The notes under the pieces are model-generated. The model searched no databases and had not been told where the DNA came from. It saw only the letters and a program-made list of their open reading frames with translations. From the NCBI RefSeq assembly GCF_002020135.1, contig NZ_MPZS01000002.1, positions 803,682 to 867,681 on the forward strand: a DNA stretch of 64,000 nucleotides, in the 5' to 3' direction. Positions 57,601-64,000 of the stretch are shown one piece after another. Source of the stretch: Thioclava marina (GTDB taxonomy: Bacteria; Pseudomonadota; Alphaproteobacteria; Rhodobacterales; Rhodobacteraceae). Numbering within the stretch: the stretch's first letter is position 1; every line of letters begins with the position of its first letter. The translations under genes were made by a program, and so were the position numbers.

Positions 57601-57678
57601 TTCGGCATAGCCCGCGCCGAAGGTGGCGAGCCCCGCGGTCGCGGCGGCTCCTTTGAGGATATTGCGACGGTTGGTCAT
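54601..57678 (-). CDS. ttrA: Tetrathionate reductase subunit A (molybdopterin oxidoreductase)
   Basis: A 1025-residue DMSO-reductase-family enzyme, the same size as Salmonella TtrA. A Tat-type signal begins TNRRNILKGAAATAGLATFG. The [4Fe-4S] ligands are Cys77, Cys80, Cys84 (MCIGCTTMC) and Cys143 (TACGRG). The likely Mo ligand is Cys259 in RHGSYCGGAYRSGSGALFG. Later parts hold the guanine-dinucleotide domains and a C-terminal barrel. It acts in the periplasm, reducing tetrathionate to thiosulfate. It is the last gene of the ttrSRBCA run; the substrate is inferred from TtrS/R and the subunit set. Relatives reduce selenate or arsenate, so another oxyanion is possible. Confidence 0.85.
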   Translation of the reverse strand: MTNRRNILKGAAATAGLATFGAGYAETVKKITKGKWAGEVPRNEHLTGNSIPAEYRVDPETGDVELNPDQAISYTMCIGCTTMCGVRVRVDKKANKVLRVAGNPYSPMSTDPFIPYTASVAESFAAMAQAGKGQGLTSRSTACGRGNAVLQQVDNPRRVLKPLKRVGPRGSGQWQTISFEQLVAEVVEGGDLFGEGRVAGLREIRDLETPIKEGAPELGPRANGLALMNCVDDGRDNLVLRWLKQSFGSNNFTRHGSYCGGAYRSGSGALFGDFKKMPHAKPDFSNAEFIIFAGTAPGNAGNPFKRIGTLVAKARSDGDLSYVVVDPVLNNAQNGPSGERSRWVPIKPGTDGALAMAMMRWMFENDRINAAYLAQPSQAAANAAGEANWTNATHLVIVDEVHPRFGRMLRGSDIGLAVEDGPYSEADPFLVASEAGPIPAGASAAPLYFDGVVETSGGPVAVKTALSAVRDEAYSQNIKAYSEACGIPVETIVGLAREFTSHGRKAAVNSHGGMMTGSGFYNAYALTMLNTLIGNLNWKGGTMIAGGWFPDNKGPAYDLASFPGAVQAKGLPIGRNVPYEKTSEFKAKKAAGKPFPADAPWYPNAPGLATEWISSIVNHYPYGAEALILRNTNPIYGIPGIAPLVEKLKDPQVVPLIISIDPFINESSAIADYIVPDSVMYETWGFTKPWGGVATKATCARWPVIEPKMEKNAEGERVGLETFLIATAKAMGLPGFGDHAIPDSEGNLHPLNRAEDWYLRGAANVAMIGKTPVADASDEDIALSNVARIVEDLQAVLKPDEWRKAATIFAKGGRYEPIERSYDGDRATYAFSEPMLIWNEGLGSFRQSINGKHMPGTPAWREAQFADGSKVADHYPDADWPVKVISYKSPLQNSYSVGATALLRIVASNPVAVGRALAEAHGISTGDMVRLTTPGGTLESVAVVRDGLAPDTVAIEHGFGHRGFGARDITIDATTVPGDPRLAAGVLLNDLGLVDPTREKAGVWVDPVSGTAVRQGLPARITRIG

Positions 57679-57690
57679 GATTGAAACTCC

Positions 57691-58806
57691 TCAGACAGAA
57701 CGGGCCGGACGGGGGGCGCAATGGCTGCGCTCGGGCAGCCCGGCCTCGGTCCAGGGAAGGAAGGTCGTGTAGACGACGAGCAGGAAGACCCAGAGCCCGA
57801 AGGTGCCGATCACCCCCATCAGCCCCGCGACCCCGGTGGGCAGCAGCGCGTCATAGAGACCCGAACCGACTTTCGGCACCGCCTGTCCGCCCATGAAGAC
57901 GGTCCAGCGGAACATCCAGGCCGCATGGATCGCGATCAGCCCCGTCGCCCAGCCGGTATGGCGCGGAGCGATCAGGCCGAGCAGGAGCGGCACCGCGATC
58001 GCCGCTGCGCCCCAGAACGCGATCTCTTTCCAGATCGTGAAGCCCGCTACCGAGGCGAGAGCCTGCGAATGGGCGGGCGAAAGCCCCGATTTCGCGACCG
58101 TGAGCCAGATCGCGCCAAGGCCCGCCACCACGCAGAGGGCGAAGACAAGCCGGCGATTGAGTGCGGCCTCGAGCGCGCCGTCGCGGCTCAACATCCGCTC
58201 GAGCACCAGCATCACACCCAGAGCGCCGACGAACCCGGTCGCCGCGAACTGAAGCGGCAGGAGCGGCGTGTTCCACAAGGGTCGGGCGCGCACGACCATC
58301 ACCTCGACCCCGGTATAGGTCAGGATCCCGAGCGCGGCGACGCCGGCAAGCCCGCCCAGCAAAGGCGCGAAACCATTCGACGGGCCGCCAAGGCTCAGCC
58401 AACGGAAGAGCCAAGCGAAGCGCCAGTTTTCCTGGCCCATCGCGAAGAAGGCGGGACGATGCAGCGCCCAGGCGAAGCCCAGCGTGAAGACGACATAGGA
58501 GGGAACGATCCAGGCGCCCCAAGCCATCCACGAGCTGGTGTGGGTGTAGACGAAGAACTCCCAGAAGCGTGCGGGCTGGTGCAGGTCGGCGAGAAGCGCG
58601 ATCGGCGCGGTAATCCCGGTCGTGACCGCTGTCATCAGCGCCAGCCGCGCGCGCGGCAGGGCCTCTTCGCGCCCGAAGGCAAAGCCCGGCAGCGCCATCA
58701 GGAGCGCAGTCGCCGAGATCGCGATCAGGAAGAAATATTGCACGGCCCAAGGCAGCCACGCCGCCTCATGCACCGCTCCGACGAGTTCATGAACTTGCAC
58801 GTCCAT
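57691..58806 (-). CDS. ttrC: Tetrathionate reductase subunit C (NrfD-like membrane anchor)
   Basis: A 371-residue polytopic protein of the NrfD/PsrC group, with about nine helices (for example WAVQYFFLIAISATALLMALPGF). It takes electrons from quinol and passes them to TtrB. I start at 58806 (MDVQVHELVG), one base after ttrB ends, with GGGAGG upstream; the frame is open to 58905 but overlaps ttrB. It lies 12 bases before ttrA. Confidence 0.88.
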   Translation of the reverse strand: MDVQVHELVGAVHEAAWLPWAVQYFFLIAISATALLMALPGFAFGREEALPRARLALMTAVTTGITAPIALLADLHQPARFWEFFVYTHTSSWMAWGAWIVPSYVVFTLGFAWALHRPAFFAMGQENWRFAWLFRWLSLGGPSNGFAPLLGGLAGVAALGILTYTGVEVMVVRARPLWNTPLLPLQFAATGFVGALGVMLVLERMLSRDGALEAALNRRLVFALCVVAGLGAIWLTVAKSGLSPAHSQALASVAGFTIWKEIAFWGAAAIAVPLLLGLIAPRHTGWATGLIAIHAAWMFRWTVFMGGQAVPKVGSGLYDALLPTGVAGLMGVIGTFGLWVFLLVVYTTFLPWTEAGLPERSHCAPRPARSV

Positions 58807-58807
58807 C

Positions 58808-59542
58808 TCAGTGAGCCTCCCCGTGGTCGGCCATTTCGGGATGATAGGCAGCCTCGCCCGCAACCCGACCTTCGAGAACCTCGTCGAGGCCGATGTAATA
58901 GACATTGGGATTGGTATGCATCTCGGGGCGCAGCACCGAGACCTCGTTTTCCGTGAGCATCTTCGAGACCTCGCTTTCAGGGTCGTTCAGATCGCCGAAA
59001 TTGCGTGCCCCGCCGACGCAGGTTTCCACACAGGCCGGCAACAGCCCAGCCTGGGTGCGGTGGAAGCAGAAGGTGCATTTATCCGCGACCTGCGTTTCGT
59101 GATTAATGAAGCGCGCGTCGTAGGGGCAGGCCTGCACGCAATAGGCACAGCCGACACATTTCGACGCATCGACCAGAACCTCGCCGTTCTCGGCCTTGAA
59201 GGTCGCCTCGACCGGACAGACCGGCAGACAGGGCGGGTCGTCGCAATGGTTGCAAAGACGTGGTAGCATCACCATCGCCGGATCCTGCCCGTCCTTTACG
59301 AGTTCGTAGACCGAAACATGGGTGCGGAAAGCGTCCTCGGGGACGGCATTTTCCATGATGCAGGCGACGGTGCAGGCCTGGCAGCCGATGCATTTGCGCA
59401 GGTCGACAACCATGCCCCAATGCGCGACATGGCCTTCTGCAGTTGCGGCCTCGGCGGCGCCTGCGGCACCGGCCACGGAGGCCGCGGCACCGATGGTCAC
59501 CTTGCCGATGGCGCTCAGAAAGCCGCGGCGGGTCGTATCCAT
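58808..59542 (-). CDS. ttrB: Tetrathionate reductase subunit B (4x[4Fe-4S] ferredoxin)
   Basis: A 244-residue electron-transfer subunit. A twin-arginine signal is seen (DTTRRGFLSAIGKVTIGAAASVAGAAGA). Four cysteine clusters follow: CIGCQACTVAC, CNHCDDPPCLPVC, CVGCAYCVQAC and CTFCFHR ... CVETC, each typical of DmsB/NrfC-type proteins. It relays electrons from TtrC to TtrA. I start at 59542, with AAGGA eight bases upstream. A 96-base gap separates it from ttrR, so it probably has its own promoter. Confidence 0.92.
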   Translation of the reverse strand: MDTTRRGFLSAIGKVTIGAAASVAGAAGAAEAATAEGHVAHWGMVVDLRKCIGCQACTVACIMENAVPEDAFRTHVSVYELVKDGQDPAMVMLPRLCNHCDDPPCLPVCPVEATFKAENGEVLVDASKCVGCAYCVQACPYDARFINHETQVADKCTFCFHRTQAGLLPACVETCVGGARNFGDLNDPESEVSKMLTENEVSVLRPEMHTNPNVYYIGLDEVLEGRVAGEAAYHPEMADHGEAH

Positions 59543-59627
59543 TGGGCTGATCCTTTCTGATTGGCTCAACCCGGATCTTACGCCCGCCCCCCTCGCGCGC
59601 GGTATCGGAGGAAACCCCGCCCCCCTG

Positions 59628-59639
59628 GGGGTTAACCCC
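59628..59639. promoter_or_regulatory. Palindrome GGGGTTAACCCC between ttrR and ttrB
   Basis: A perfect 12-base palindrome at the ttrR stop, about 86 bases upstream of the ttrB start. Its position suits a binding site for the TtrR regulator or another activator of ttrBCA. Confidence 0.4.
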
Positions 59640-60256
59640 TAGGTTTCAGCCCATCCCGCCGCGACAAGCAGTCGCACCAGATCGGCCGCGCTGCCCGCAC
59701 CCATCTTGTCCATGACGTTGTGGCGATGGTTCTCGACGGTCTTCAGGCTGATCCCCAGATCCGCCGCGATCTGCTTGTTCTGCCGCCCTGCGAGCACGGC
59801 GCGCGCCACCTCTGCCTCGCGTGCGGTCAGACTGGCGACCCGACTGACGAGCTGCGCGCGTTCGCGCCCGGTTGCGGCGCGCTCACGGCTGAGCGCAAGC
59901 GCTTCGTTGATCCGTTCGACCAGAGCCATGCCATTCACGGGTTTCTGGAAGAAATCCATCGCGCCCGCGCGCATCGCCCGTACAGCCATCGGGACATCGC
60001 CATGACCGGTGATCATGATGACCGGAAGCGGGCAGTCACGCCGACCCAGCTCATCGAGCAGTTCGAGCCCGGTCATGCCCGGCATTCTGACATCGGCCAG
60101 GATGCAGCCCACCACCTGCTCGTCCAGATGCCCGAGCAGATCGGCTGCGCTGGCATGACCCCGGGTTTCGAGACCGAGCGAGGAGAGCAGAAAGCCCAGG
60201 CCCTCGCGGGCCGCCCGGTCGTCATCGACGATATGGATGATCGCATCCCCGCTCAT
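59639..60256 (-). CDS. ttrR: Response regulator TtrR
   Basis: A 205-residue FixJ/NarL-type regulator. The receiver domain shows HIVDDDRAAREGL, phospho-acceptor Asp55 in CILADVRMPGMTGLEL and Lys in DFFQKPVNGMAL. The LuxR-type helix-turn-helix is VASLTAREAEVARAVLAGRQNKQIAADLGISLKTVENHRHNVMDKMG. The start at 60256 overlaps the ttrS stop (ATGA). It is expected to activate ttrBCA when TtrS senses substrate. Confidence 0.92.
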   Translation of the reverse strand: MSGDAIIHIVDDDRAAREGLGFLLSSLGLETRGHASAADLLGHLDEQVVGCILADVRMPGMTGLELLDELGRRDCPLPVIMITGHGDVPMAVRAMRAGAMDFFQKPVNGMALVERINEALALSRERAATGRERAQLVSRVASLTAREAEVARAVLAGRQNKQIAADLGISLKTVENHRHNVMDKMGAGSAADLVRLLVAAGWAET

Positions 60257-62058
60257 TCCAGTTCCTCTACCGGCAGCCAGATCGCCACGCGCAGCCCGAT
60301 GCCATCCTCGGGCGTCTGGGCACGCATCGTGCCGCCATGCGCCTCGACGATCGAGTGACTCAAGGCGAGCCCCAGCCCGATCCCTTCGCTCTTGGTGGTA
60401 TAGAAGGCCTCGGCGAAGTGGTCCATCGCGGCCCCGGACATCCCGTGACCGTGATCGCGCACCGACACGCAGACACCCTCGCCCTCGGACGAATCGCGCG
60501 CAGGTTCGGCACGGATCGTGATGCGGCGCGCCTCGGGAGCGGTTTCGGACATCGCGTCGATGGCGTTCTGGATGAGATTCAGCACCACCTGGGTCAACTG
60601 CACCTTGTCGCCCGAGATCACCGGCAGATCCGGCGGGCAGTGCAGATCGACGACGACGCCTGCGCGATGCACCGCAGCATCGAAGAGTGCTGCGCACTCG
60701 TCCAGCAAGTCGCAGATCTCGACCGGAGCACGCTGGCTTTCGCGCTTGCGTACGAAGGCGCGGATCCGCTGGATCACGGTCGCTGCACGATTGGCTTGCG
60801 CGGCGATTTCGCTCGAGGCGGTCTCCATGTCGCTGGTCGTGAAATTCCCCGTCTTGAGCCGCAACAGGCAACCTTGCGCGTAGTTGGAAATCGCGCTGAG
60901 GGGCTGGTTGAGCTCGTGGGCGATCGAGGAGGCCATCTCGCCGAGGATCGACAGCCGCGCGACGTGGTCGAGCTCACGCCGGTGTTGCCGGTCAGCTTCC
61001 TCGGCGCGCTGGCGTTCGGCCATCTCGAGCTTGAGCTGGGCATTGGCCTGATCGAGCGCCCGAGTGCGCCGCCGCACCAGCGTCTCGATCCGCACGGAAT
61101 AGAGAGCCCAGAACGCCAGAGCCGCCGCGAGTGCAATCAGCCAGTCGCGATAATCGGCGATGAATTCGCGAATGGAAACCGGGCCGGTGCGAACATAGGG
61201 GCCGATCTGGAGCTTGCGCATCAACTCGTGAACCGGCTGGTAATCGAGCGGAACGGTCCACAGGTTTCCCTGCCGGATCTGCAAAAGCGCCACGGCGACC
61301 TGCTTGGCCAGCTCTGGCGAAGTCGCGCGCGTCTTCGCGAAGGGCCAGCCCGGATAGACGGGGCTCGAGACCGCGCAATCGGTGCCCTCCACACTGCGCT
61401 GCGCGAATGCATGAAGTGCTCCGTAGCGGGCGCGATCCTCAGCCTGCAATTCCTCGAGCATGCAGGCGCGCAGCACCGCCGCGTCCGCGGTCCCATCCAG
61501 CACAGCCTGCGCCGCGCGCTGCATCGGATACCCCGTCACCACAAGTTCCACCTTGCCCGGCAAACCGCGATCCGTGTCGGCCATCTCCGACCAGATCAGC
61601 TGGAAGCCGCCAAAGGCTTCGGGAGCCACGATCGCGAGCCGCTTCCCCGCAAGATCACCGATCCCCGTCATGTCCTCGCGCGCCACCAGCGTCGAGGCCA
61701 CAGGCTGGTCCCCTTCGGCAGTCGCGACCCGGCTGATGTGATAGCGATATTCCAGCTCGGCATAGTTGCCCGGATTGGTGATCACGAAATCGAGATCCCC
61801 CGCGGCGAGCGCCGCATCGAGCTGGTGAATGTCGAGCGCGACGAGGCGCACCTCGTGATCGGGCAACGCCGCAGCAAGCGCCTTTTCGGTTGGCGCCCAA
61901 TGCGCAAGCGAATGCTCCGAACCGAGGTAGTCGAGCACGCCGACTCGCAACGGCGTCTCGGCCAAAGCCTCGTCGGCCACCAAGAGAAGGCCGAGAACCA
62001 ACGCCATCCAGCGAAAGATGAGCGGCCCGCGAAAGCGGACGCGCGCGGTATTATGCAC
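60253..62058 (-). CDS. ttrS: Sensor histidine kinase TtrS
   Basis: A 601-residue kinase. An N-terminal signal-anchor (about 12-33) precedes a PhnD-like periplasmic binding domain (about 36-300; VGVLDYLGSEHSLAHWAPTEKAL, FVITNPGNYAELEYRYHISRVAT), the TtrS hallmark. A membrane helix (307-323), a coiled coil, the phospho-acceptor His381 in SSIAHELNQPLSAISNYAQG, and the ATPase domain (LNLIQNAIDAM, GIGLGLALSHSIVEAHGG) follow. The start is a GTG at 62058, inside the end of the thioredoxin-like gene (8-base overlap). The periplasmic domain carries Cys199 and Cys228. Confidence 0.92.
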   Translation of the reverse strand: MHNTARVRFRGPLIFRWMALVLGLLLVADEALAETPLRVGVLDYLGSEHSLAHWAPTEKALAAALPDHEVRLVALDIHQLDAALAAGDLDFVITNPGNYAELEYRYHISRVATAEGDQPVASTLVAREDMTGIGDLAGKRLAIVAPEAFGGFQLIWSEMADTDRGLPGKVELVVTGYPMQRAAQAVLDGTADAAVLRACMLEELQAEDRARYGALHAFAQRSVEGTDCAVSSPVYPGWPFAKTRATSPELAKQVAVALLQIRQGNLWTVPLDYQPVHELMRKLQIGPYVRTGPVSIREFIADYRDWLIALAAALAFWALYSVRIETLVRRRTRALDQANAQLKLEMAERQRAEEADRQHRRELDHVARLSILGEMASSIAHELNQPLSAISNYAQGCLLRLKTGNFTTSDMETASSEIAAQANRAATVIQRIRAFVRKRESQRAPVEICDLLDECAALFDAAVHRAGVVVDLHCPPDLPVISGDKVQLTQVVLNLIQNAIDAMSETAPEARRITIRAEPARDSSEGEGVCVSVRDHGHGMSGAAMDHFAEAFYTTKSEGIGLGLALSHSIVEAHGGTMRAQTPEDGIGLRVAIWLPVEELE

Positions 62059-62287
62059 TCAGCCACCCCGCGAGCCGGTCGGGATCAGGCAAGCCACCCG
62101 CATGCACTAGCTTGCCATCGACGGAAATCCCCGGCGTCGACATCACGCCCGCAAGCGCGATCGCCTTTGGATCGGAGACCTTTTCGACCTCGACGTCGAT
62201 ACCCAGCGTCGCAGCCGCCTGCTTCACCATCTCGGCGGTCGTCTCGCAACGCTTGCAGCCCGGGCCATAGACTTTGACGGTTTTCAT
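62051..62287 (-). CDS. Small thioredoxin-like protein (TM0996/MTH895 family)
   Basis: A 78-residue single-domain redox protein without a signal peptide. The active-site motif is YGPGCKRCETT (Cys11, Cys14), with the cis-Pro in STPGISVDGKLVHAG. Such proteins are often encoded with ArsR repressors and PF03773 permeases. It lies 12 bases after the permease gene and overlaps the ttrS start. It may handle thiol-linked substrate of the permease; this is inference. Confidence 0.9.
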   Translation of the reverse strand: MKTVKVYGPGCKRCETTAEMVKQAAATLGIDVEVEKVSDPKAIALAGVMSTPGISVDGKLVHAGGLPDPDRLAGWLSA

Positions 62288-62299
62288 TTCGCGTTCCTT

Positions 62300-63364
62300 T
62301 CAGAACATAAGGTTGAACAGGTAGCCGACAGCGAGAATGCCGCTTGCGACCACGCCGATGAACACCGCAATGAGGCGCAAGGTCAGCACCTGCTTGAGGA
62401 TGATCATCTCGGGGAGGCTAAGTGCGATCACACTCATCATGAAGGCAAGCACCGTGCCGAGCGCCGCGCCCTTGCCGAGAAGCGCCTCGACGATCGGGAT
62501 CACGCCTGCGGCATTGGTGTACATCGGGACGCCCATCAGGACCGCGGCCGGAACCGACCACCAGGCATCGGCCCCCATGATCCGCACCATCAGGTCTTGC
62601 GGCACGTAGCCGTGGATCAGCGCACCCATCGCGATCCCGAGCACGATCCAGATCCAGACCTTCGCGAAAATCTCTCGGACAGCCTGGATCCCCAGCCGAT
62701 AGCGATCAACCATGCTCAGGCGCTCGTCTTCGAGGCCTTCAGGCACCTGGGCTCCGGAGTGAATGTCACGCACCCAATCCTGCAACCAACCCTCAAGGCG
62801 CAACTTCCCGATCACGAAACCTGCAATGATCGCGATCGCGAGGCCGAAGACGAGATAGGTCAGCGCAACTTGCCACCCCACCAGCCCGAAGAGGAGCACC
62901 AGCGCGACCTCGTTCACCATCGGCGCCGCGATCAGGAAGGAGAAAGTCACGCCAAGAGGCACGCCTGCGGAGATGAACCCGATGAACAGCGGGACGGCCG
63001 AGCAGGAACAGAACGGCGTCAAGACACCGAGCCCCGCCGAGAGTATATTGCCGACCCCCTCGCGCTTGCCCGAGAGCAAGGCACGGGTTTTCTCGGGAGA
63101 GAAGAAACTGCGCACGATCCCCATCGCAAAGACGATGAGCGTCAGCAGCATCATCACCTTTGGAACGTCGTACAAGAAAAACGCGATCGCCTCTCCCGCA
63201 TGGCTATGGCGGGCGACCGGCATAAGCGAGGTGAGCCAGTCCGACAGTGCGAGCAACTCATGATAAAGCCACCACCAGGACGTGACGAACGCCGCGACGC
63301 CGATATGCCAAAGCCAGTCCCCGCGCAGAGGTGCCTGCGGATGATCCGTCATTCCCGTGCTCAT
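62300..63364 (-). CDS. PF03773-type permease (YraQ/ArsP-like)
   Basis: A 354-residue membrane protein with about eight helices. The core motif LTPFCSCSAVPLFIGFISAGVPLGVTFSFLIAAPMVNEVALV holds Cys119 and Cys121. The second half repeats it in part (GVPMYTNAAGVIPIVEALLGKGAALGTVLAFMMSVIALSLPEMIIL). Relatives include the methylarsenite exporter ArsP and metal or thiol efflux proteins. The start at 63364 overlaps arsR (ATGA), with AGGAG upstream. The true cargo is unknown. Confidence 0.88.
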   Translation of the reverse strand: MSTGMTDHPQAPLRGDWLWHIGVAAFVTSWWWLYHELLALSDWLTSLMPVARHSHAGEAIAFFLYDVPKVMMLLTLIVFAMGIVRSFFSPEKTRALLSGKREGVGNILSAGLGVLTPFCSCSAVPLFIGFISAGVPLGVTFSFLIAAPMVNEVALVLLFGLVGWQVALTYLVFGLAIAIIAGFVIGKLRLEGWLQDWVRDIHSGAQVPEGLEDERLSMVDRYRLGIQAVREIFAKVWIWIVLGIAMGALIHGYVPQDLMVRIMGADAWWSVPAAVLMGVPMYTNAAGVIPIVEALLGKGAALGTVLAFMMSVIALSLPEMIILKQVLTLRLIAVFIGVVASGILAVGYLFNLMF

Positions 63365-63651
63365 GCCGCACTCCTGTCATTTGCGGGGCCGACCGAGAGG
63401 ACAGCCGTCAAAACCACCCGAATATCTGCAGGCATCTCGTCATTAAGCCGGTAGCGCACCCATTGCCGGTCGCGGCGATCGGTGACCAATCCGGCGTCCT
63501 TGAGAACGCGCATATGTCGCGACATCCGGCTTTGCGTCGCCCCGATCCTCTCCATCAACTCGCAAACGCAATGCTCGCGTTCATCAAGAAGCAACCGCAT
63601 CGCCTCGAGACGGGTCGGTTCGGCCAGAGCAGAGAGAACGGATAACAACAT
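63361..63651 (-). CDS. ArsR/SmtB family repressor with CVC motif
   Basis: A 96-residue winged-helix repressor: LSALAEPTRLEAMRLLLDEREHCVCELMERIGATQSRMSRHMRVLKDAGLV. Cys28 and Cys30 form the CVC motif of the E. coli ArsR recognition helix that binds arsenite or antimonite. I start at 63651 (MLLSVLSALAEP), with AGGGTGG upstream; the frame is open to 63876 but is not ArsR-like there. A perfect inverted repeat lies 31 bases upstream. It is the first gene of the run that continues through ttrA. Confidence 0.9.
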   Translation of the reverse strand: MLLSVLSALAEPTRLEAMRLLLDEREHCVCELMERIGATQSRMSRHMRVLKDAGLVTDRRDRQWVRYRLNDEMPADIRVVLTAVLSVGPANDRSAA

Positions 63652-63681
63652 GCCACCACCCTTCCGGATCATGCAGCTCGA

Positions 63682-63701
63682 ATATGCGCATAACCGCATA
63701 T
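63682..63701. promoter_or_regulatory. Probable ArsR operator
   Basis: ATATGCG-CATAAC-CGCATAT: a perfect 7-base inverted repeat with a 6-base spacer, 31 bases upstream of the arsR start. Interrupted ATAT-ended repeats are typical of ArsR/SmtB operators. Confidence 0.7.
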
Positions 63702-63949
63702 CCCAGGCCGGTGCGCTTTGATCCAAATCATCGGATGGATGAAAATGGTGGAAAAACCCTCGTTCTCGGGCGGAGCTTACAGATGTCGAATTCGGGATAG
63801 TGTGAGGAGGGAATCTTCGCTGAATCGGCACCTCTTCATCGCCTGTCTCCTCGTCTGGAGAACAGGCTAACCTCAAAACGAGGACATTTCAGGGGAGCAG
63901 GTCAGTGTCAATTCCGCGCCGCGTGCTTCCAGCGGAGGAATCCGAATGC

Positions 63950-63970
63950 AAAAAGCGCCCCTTGGGGCGC
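63950..63970 (-). terminator. Minus-strand terminator of a gene beyond the right edge
   Basis: On the minus strand GCGCCCC-AA-GGGGCGC (63970-63955) is followed by TTTTT (63954-63950). It would end a transcript entering from the right. The rest of 63702-64000 shows no gene. Confidence 0.8.
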
Positions 63971-64000
63971 CATCGAACTGTATTTCATAAGATTTGGTTG

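Overview
The window looks like chromosome of an alphaproteobacterium of the Rhodobacteraceae group. Four things point there: high GC (hand-counted coding blocks near 70% G+C), the gene order tolQRAB-pal-cpoB-tilS-ftsH, a 44-residue aa3-type cytochrome oxidase subunit IV, and TRAP import genes. The genus cannot be fixed from the sequence alone. I found no tRNA, rRNA, CRISPR array, prophage or insertion sequence, and genes are tightly packed.

Layout. 66-11274 (minus) is a long housekeeping run: an unknown protein, ybgC, tolQ-tolR-tolA-tolB-pal-cpoB (envelope constriction and outer-membrane tethering), tilS (tRNA-Ile lysidine synthetase), ftsH, a trans-aconitate methyltransferase-like gene and a MOSC protein. 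11633-14635 is ileS, which carries a low-GC internal patch. 14709-18233 holds a DUF805 membrane protein, dapA and a lytic transglycosylase. 18235-21596 is a glutarate catabolism cluster (CoA-transferase, gcdH, divergent LysR regulator). A zinc alcohol dehydrogenase follows, then purine/ureide catabolism (allA, allE, fused puuE-uraD; 22798-25625) and glycerol catabolism (glpK, glpD; 25710-28787). 28980-31134 is an oxidative-stress block (dps, 1-Cys peroxiredoxin, divergent oxyR). 31569-38931 contains galM, an aldo/keto reductase, a Sua5-type tRNA t6A gene, a DmdC-like acyl-CoA dehydrogenase overlapping a metallo-beta-lactamase-fold hydrolase and a small conserved protein, the oxidase subunit IV and a lipoprotein.

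38940-54468 is transport and catabolism: an AbrB-family membrane protein, a TAXI-type TRAP importer with its DUF1850 partner, a PuuR-like regulator divergent from gabT-gabD (GABA to succinate), and a GltR/GtrS-like two-component system divergent from a glucose-type ABC importer (gtsABC plus ATPase). A YtoQ-family gene follows.

54601-63651 (minus) is the most distinctive region. An ArsR repressor, a PF03773 permease and a small thioredoxin-like protein run without a gap into ttrS-ttrR-ttrB-ttrC-ttrA, a tetrathionate-reductase-type molybdoenzyme and its sensor pair. The eight genes overlap or lie close together, and a perfect inverted repeat lies just upstream of arsR. This suggests that a thiol/metalloid-responsive repressor may sit above the respiratory operon. 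Other points worth a second look are an OxyR lacking the usual resolving cysteine, a rhodobacterial intergenic repeat (three copies here), and hairpins placed directly after both solute-binding-protein genes.
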